Assembly (NCBI RefSeq): GCF_003952465.1
Contig: NZ_CP034448.1
Span: forward strand, 2,271,001-2,335,000
DNA from: Mesorhizobium sp. M1B.F.Ca.ET.045.04.1.1
GTDB lineage: Bacteria > Pseudomonadota > Alphaproteobacteria > Rhizobiales > Rhizobiaceae
Length of the DNA: 64,000 nt
Direction of reading: 5' to 3'
The position numbers were made by a program, and so were the translations under genes. Under the pieces are notes generated by a model that did no database searches, was not told the origin of the DNA, and was given only the letters and a program-made list of their open reading frames with translations. Below, in pieces: positions 63,486 to 64,000 of the stretch (within the stretch, counting starts at the first letter, position 1; every line of letters begins with the position of its first letter).

Positions 63486-64000
63486 TCAGGCCGCGTATCT
63501 CGCCATTGCGGGCTGCTTCGACCACTGGGCGTACCAGGCGTCGAACAGCTTGAGCTGCTGCTCCGCATAGCCGCGCTGGCTGTCGCTCAGCGCATCCGTC
63601 TCGTTGAAGTGCAGCTTGTATTCCGCGTTACCCTTGAGCACCATCATGTGCTTGAAATAGAGCACCAGGTCCGGGCCCTCGTCGAAAGAGGAAAGCACAG
63701 CAAGCGCGGCGTCCAGCTCCAGCGCCAGCCGGCGCGCTTCGGCGTCGCCCTTCGCCGCCGCCTGGCTCAGACCCACCAGATGCAGCACTTCCTTGGGCAG
63801 CACATTGCCGATGCCGGTGATGGCGCCGGAGGCGCCGCAATTGACGAAACCGTGGAAGACGGCGGTGTCGACGCCGATCATCAGCGCAACGTCATCGTCG
63901 CGGCTGGTGATGTTTTCCGCCGCATAGCGCAAATCCGCCGGACCGCCGAACTCCTTGAAGCCGACCAGGTTCGGATGTTCGGCGCGAAGCGCGAAGAAGA
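63486..64000 (-). CDS. DapA/NanA-family lyase or aldolase, C-terminal part
   Basis: The gene runs off the window end. The visible 171 codons include GFKEFGGPADLRYAA, with the expected Schiff-base Lys of the dihydrodipicolinate synthase family, and a CGASGAITGIGNVLPKEVLHL segment. Members are pyruvate- or glyoxylate-dependent aldolases or lyases acting on sugar acids. Next to a sugar importer and hydrolase it may finish a sugar-acid pathway. The N-terminal half is outside. Confidence 0.85.
   Translation of the reverse strand, partial: FFALRAEHPNLVGFKEFGGPADLRYAAENITSRDDDVALMIGVDTAVFHGFVNCGASGAITGIGNVLPKEVLHLVGLSQAAAKGDAEARRLALELDAALAVLSSFDEGPDLVLYFKHMMVLKGNAEYKLHFNETDALSDSQRGYAEQQLKLFDAWYAQWSKQPAMARYAA

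Noticed and set aside
1..64000. tRNA, rRNA, CRISPR arrays and phage genes
   Set aside because: Looked for by eye on both strands; none was recognised.

Overview
The window is high-GC, densely coded bacterial DNA rich in sugar and amine ABC importers, RpiR, AraC, GntR and TetR regulators and palindromic intergenic repeats. It encodes an IalB-family protein and a stand-alone second NuoD. This suggests an alphaproteobacterium of the order Hyphomicrobiales, most like Mesorhizobium and relatives; the genus is inferred from style and was not tested. I saw no rRNA, tRNA, CRISPR array or replication origin.

Layout. 1-3.4 kb: the end of a CaiB-type CoA-transferase joined to a short citrate-synthase-family gene, a Nudix hydrolase, a Gln-rich exported protein and an IalB-like protein. 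3.5-4.8 kb: an IS110-family element directly against the end of kdpE, with a structured upstream region that is a candidate bridge RNA. 4.8-13.1 kb: a complete minus-strand kdp potassium-uptake operon in the order 26-aa ORF, kdpF, kdpA, 78-aa membrane ORF, kdpB, kdpC, hairpin, kdpD, kdpE. 13.6-23.5 kb: a probable catabolic island with a Gfo/Idh dehydrogenase, an SsuABC/TauABC-like importer, an RpiR regulator, a flavin monooxygenase with an N-terminal NTF2-like domain, an amidohydrolase, RidA and an NTF2-like protein. 23.5-26.6 kb: a MITE-like element, a small ORF, a HerA-like ATPase and a three-TM protein.

26.6-30.5 kb: two RbsC-type permeases and an unusual in-frame fusion of an RpiR regulator to the C-terminal half of an RbsA-type ATPase. 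No binding-protein gene or first ATPase domain is present. 30.5-46.2 kb: a direct duplication with a unit of about 8.16 kb. Sequence quality collapses on both sides of its internal junction at 38,674/38,675, with many 1-base indels and a roughly 500-bp A-rich block. I read this as an unpolished or false assembly junction rather than two sound copies. The real content of the unit is a Gfo/Idh oxidoreductase, a nucleotidyltransferase-fold protein, a TetR/methyltransferase pair and a binding protein with two permeases (MalEFG-like, no ATPase).

45.9-52.2 kb: a tight operon for import and use of an amino sugar or related glycoside (binding protein, two permeases, PIG-L-like protein, ROK kinase, GntR regulator, SIS protein). 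52.2-55.1 kb: small proteins and the lone nuoD. 55.2-64 kb: a second sugar locus with an FGGY kinase, an AraC regulator, a full RbsB/RbsA/RbsC importer, a GDSL hydrolase and a DapA-family enzyme cut by the window end. A 37-bp element with identical spacing lies upstream of both the araC-type gene and the importer operon, so it probably marks one regulon.
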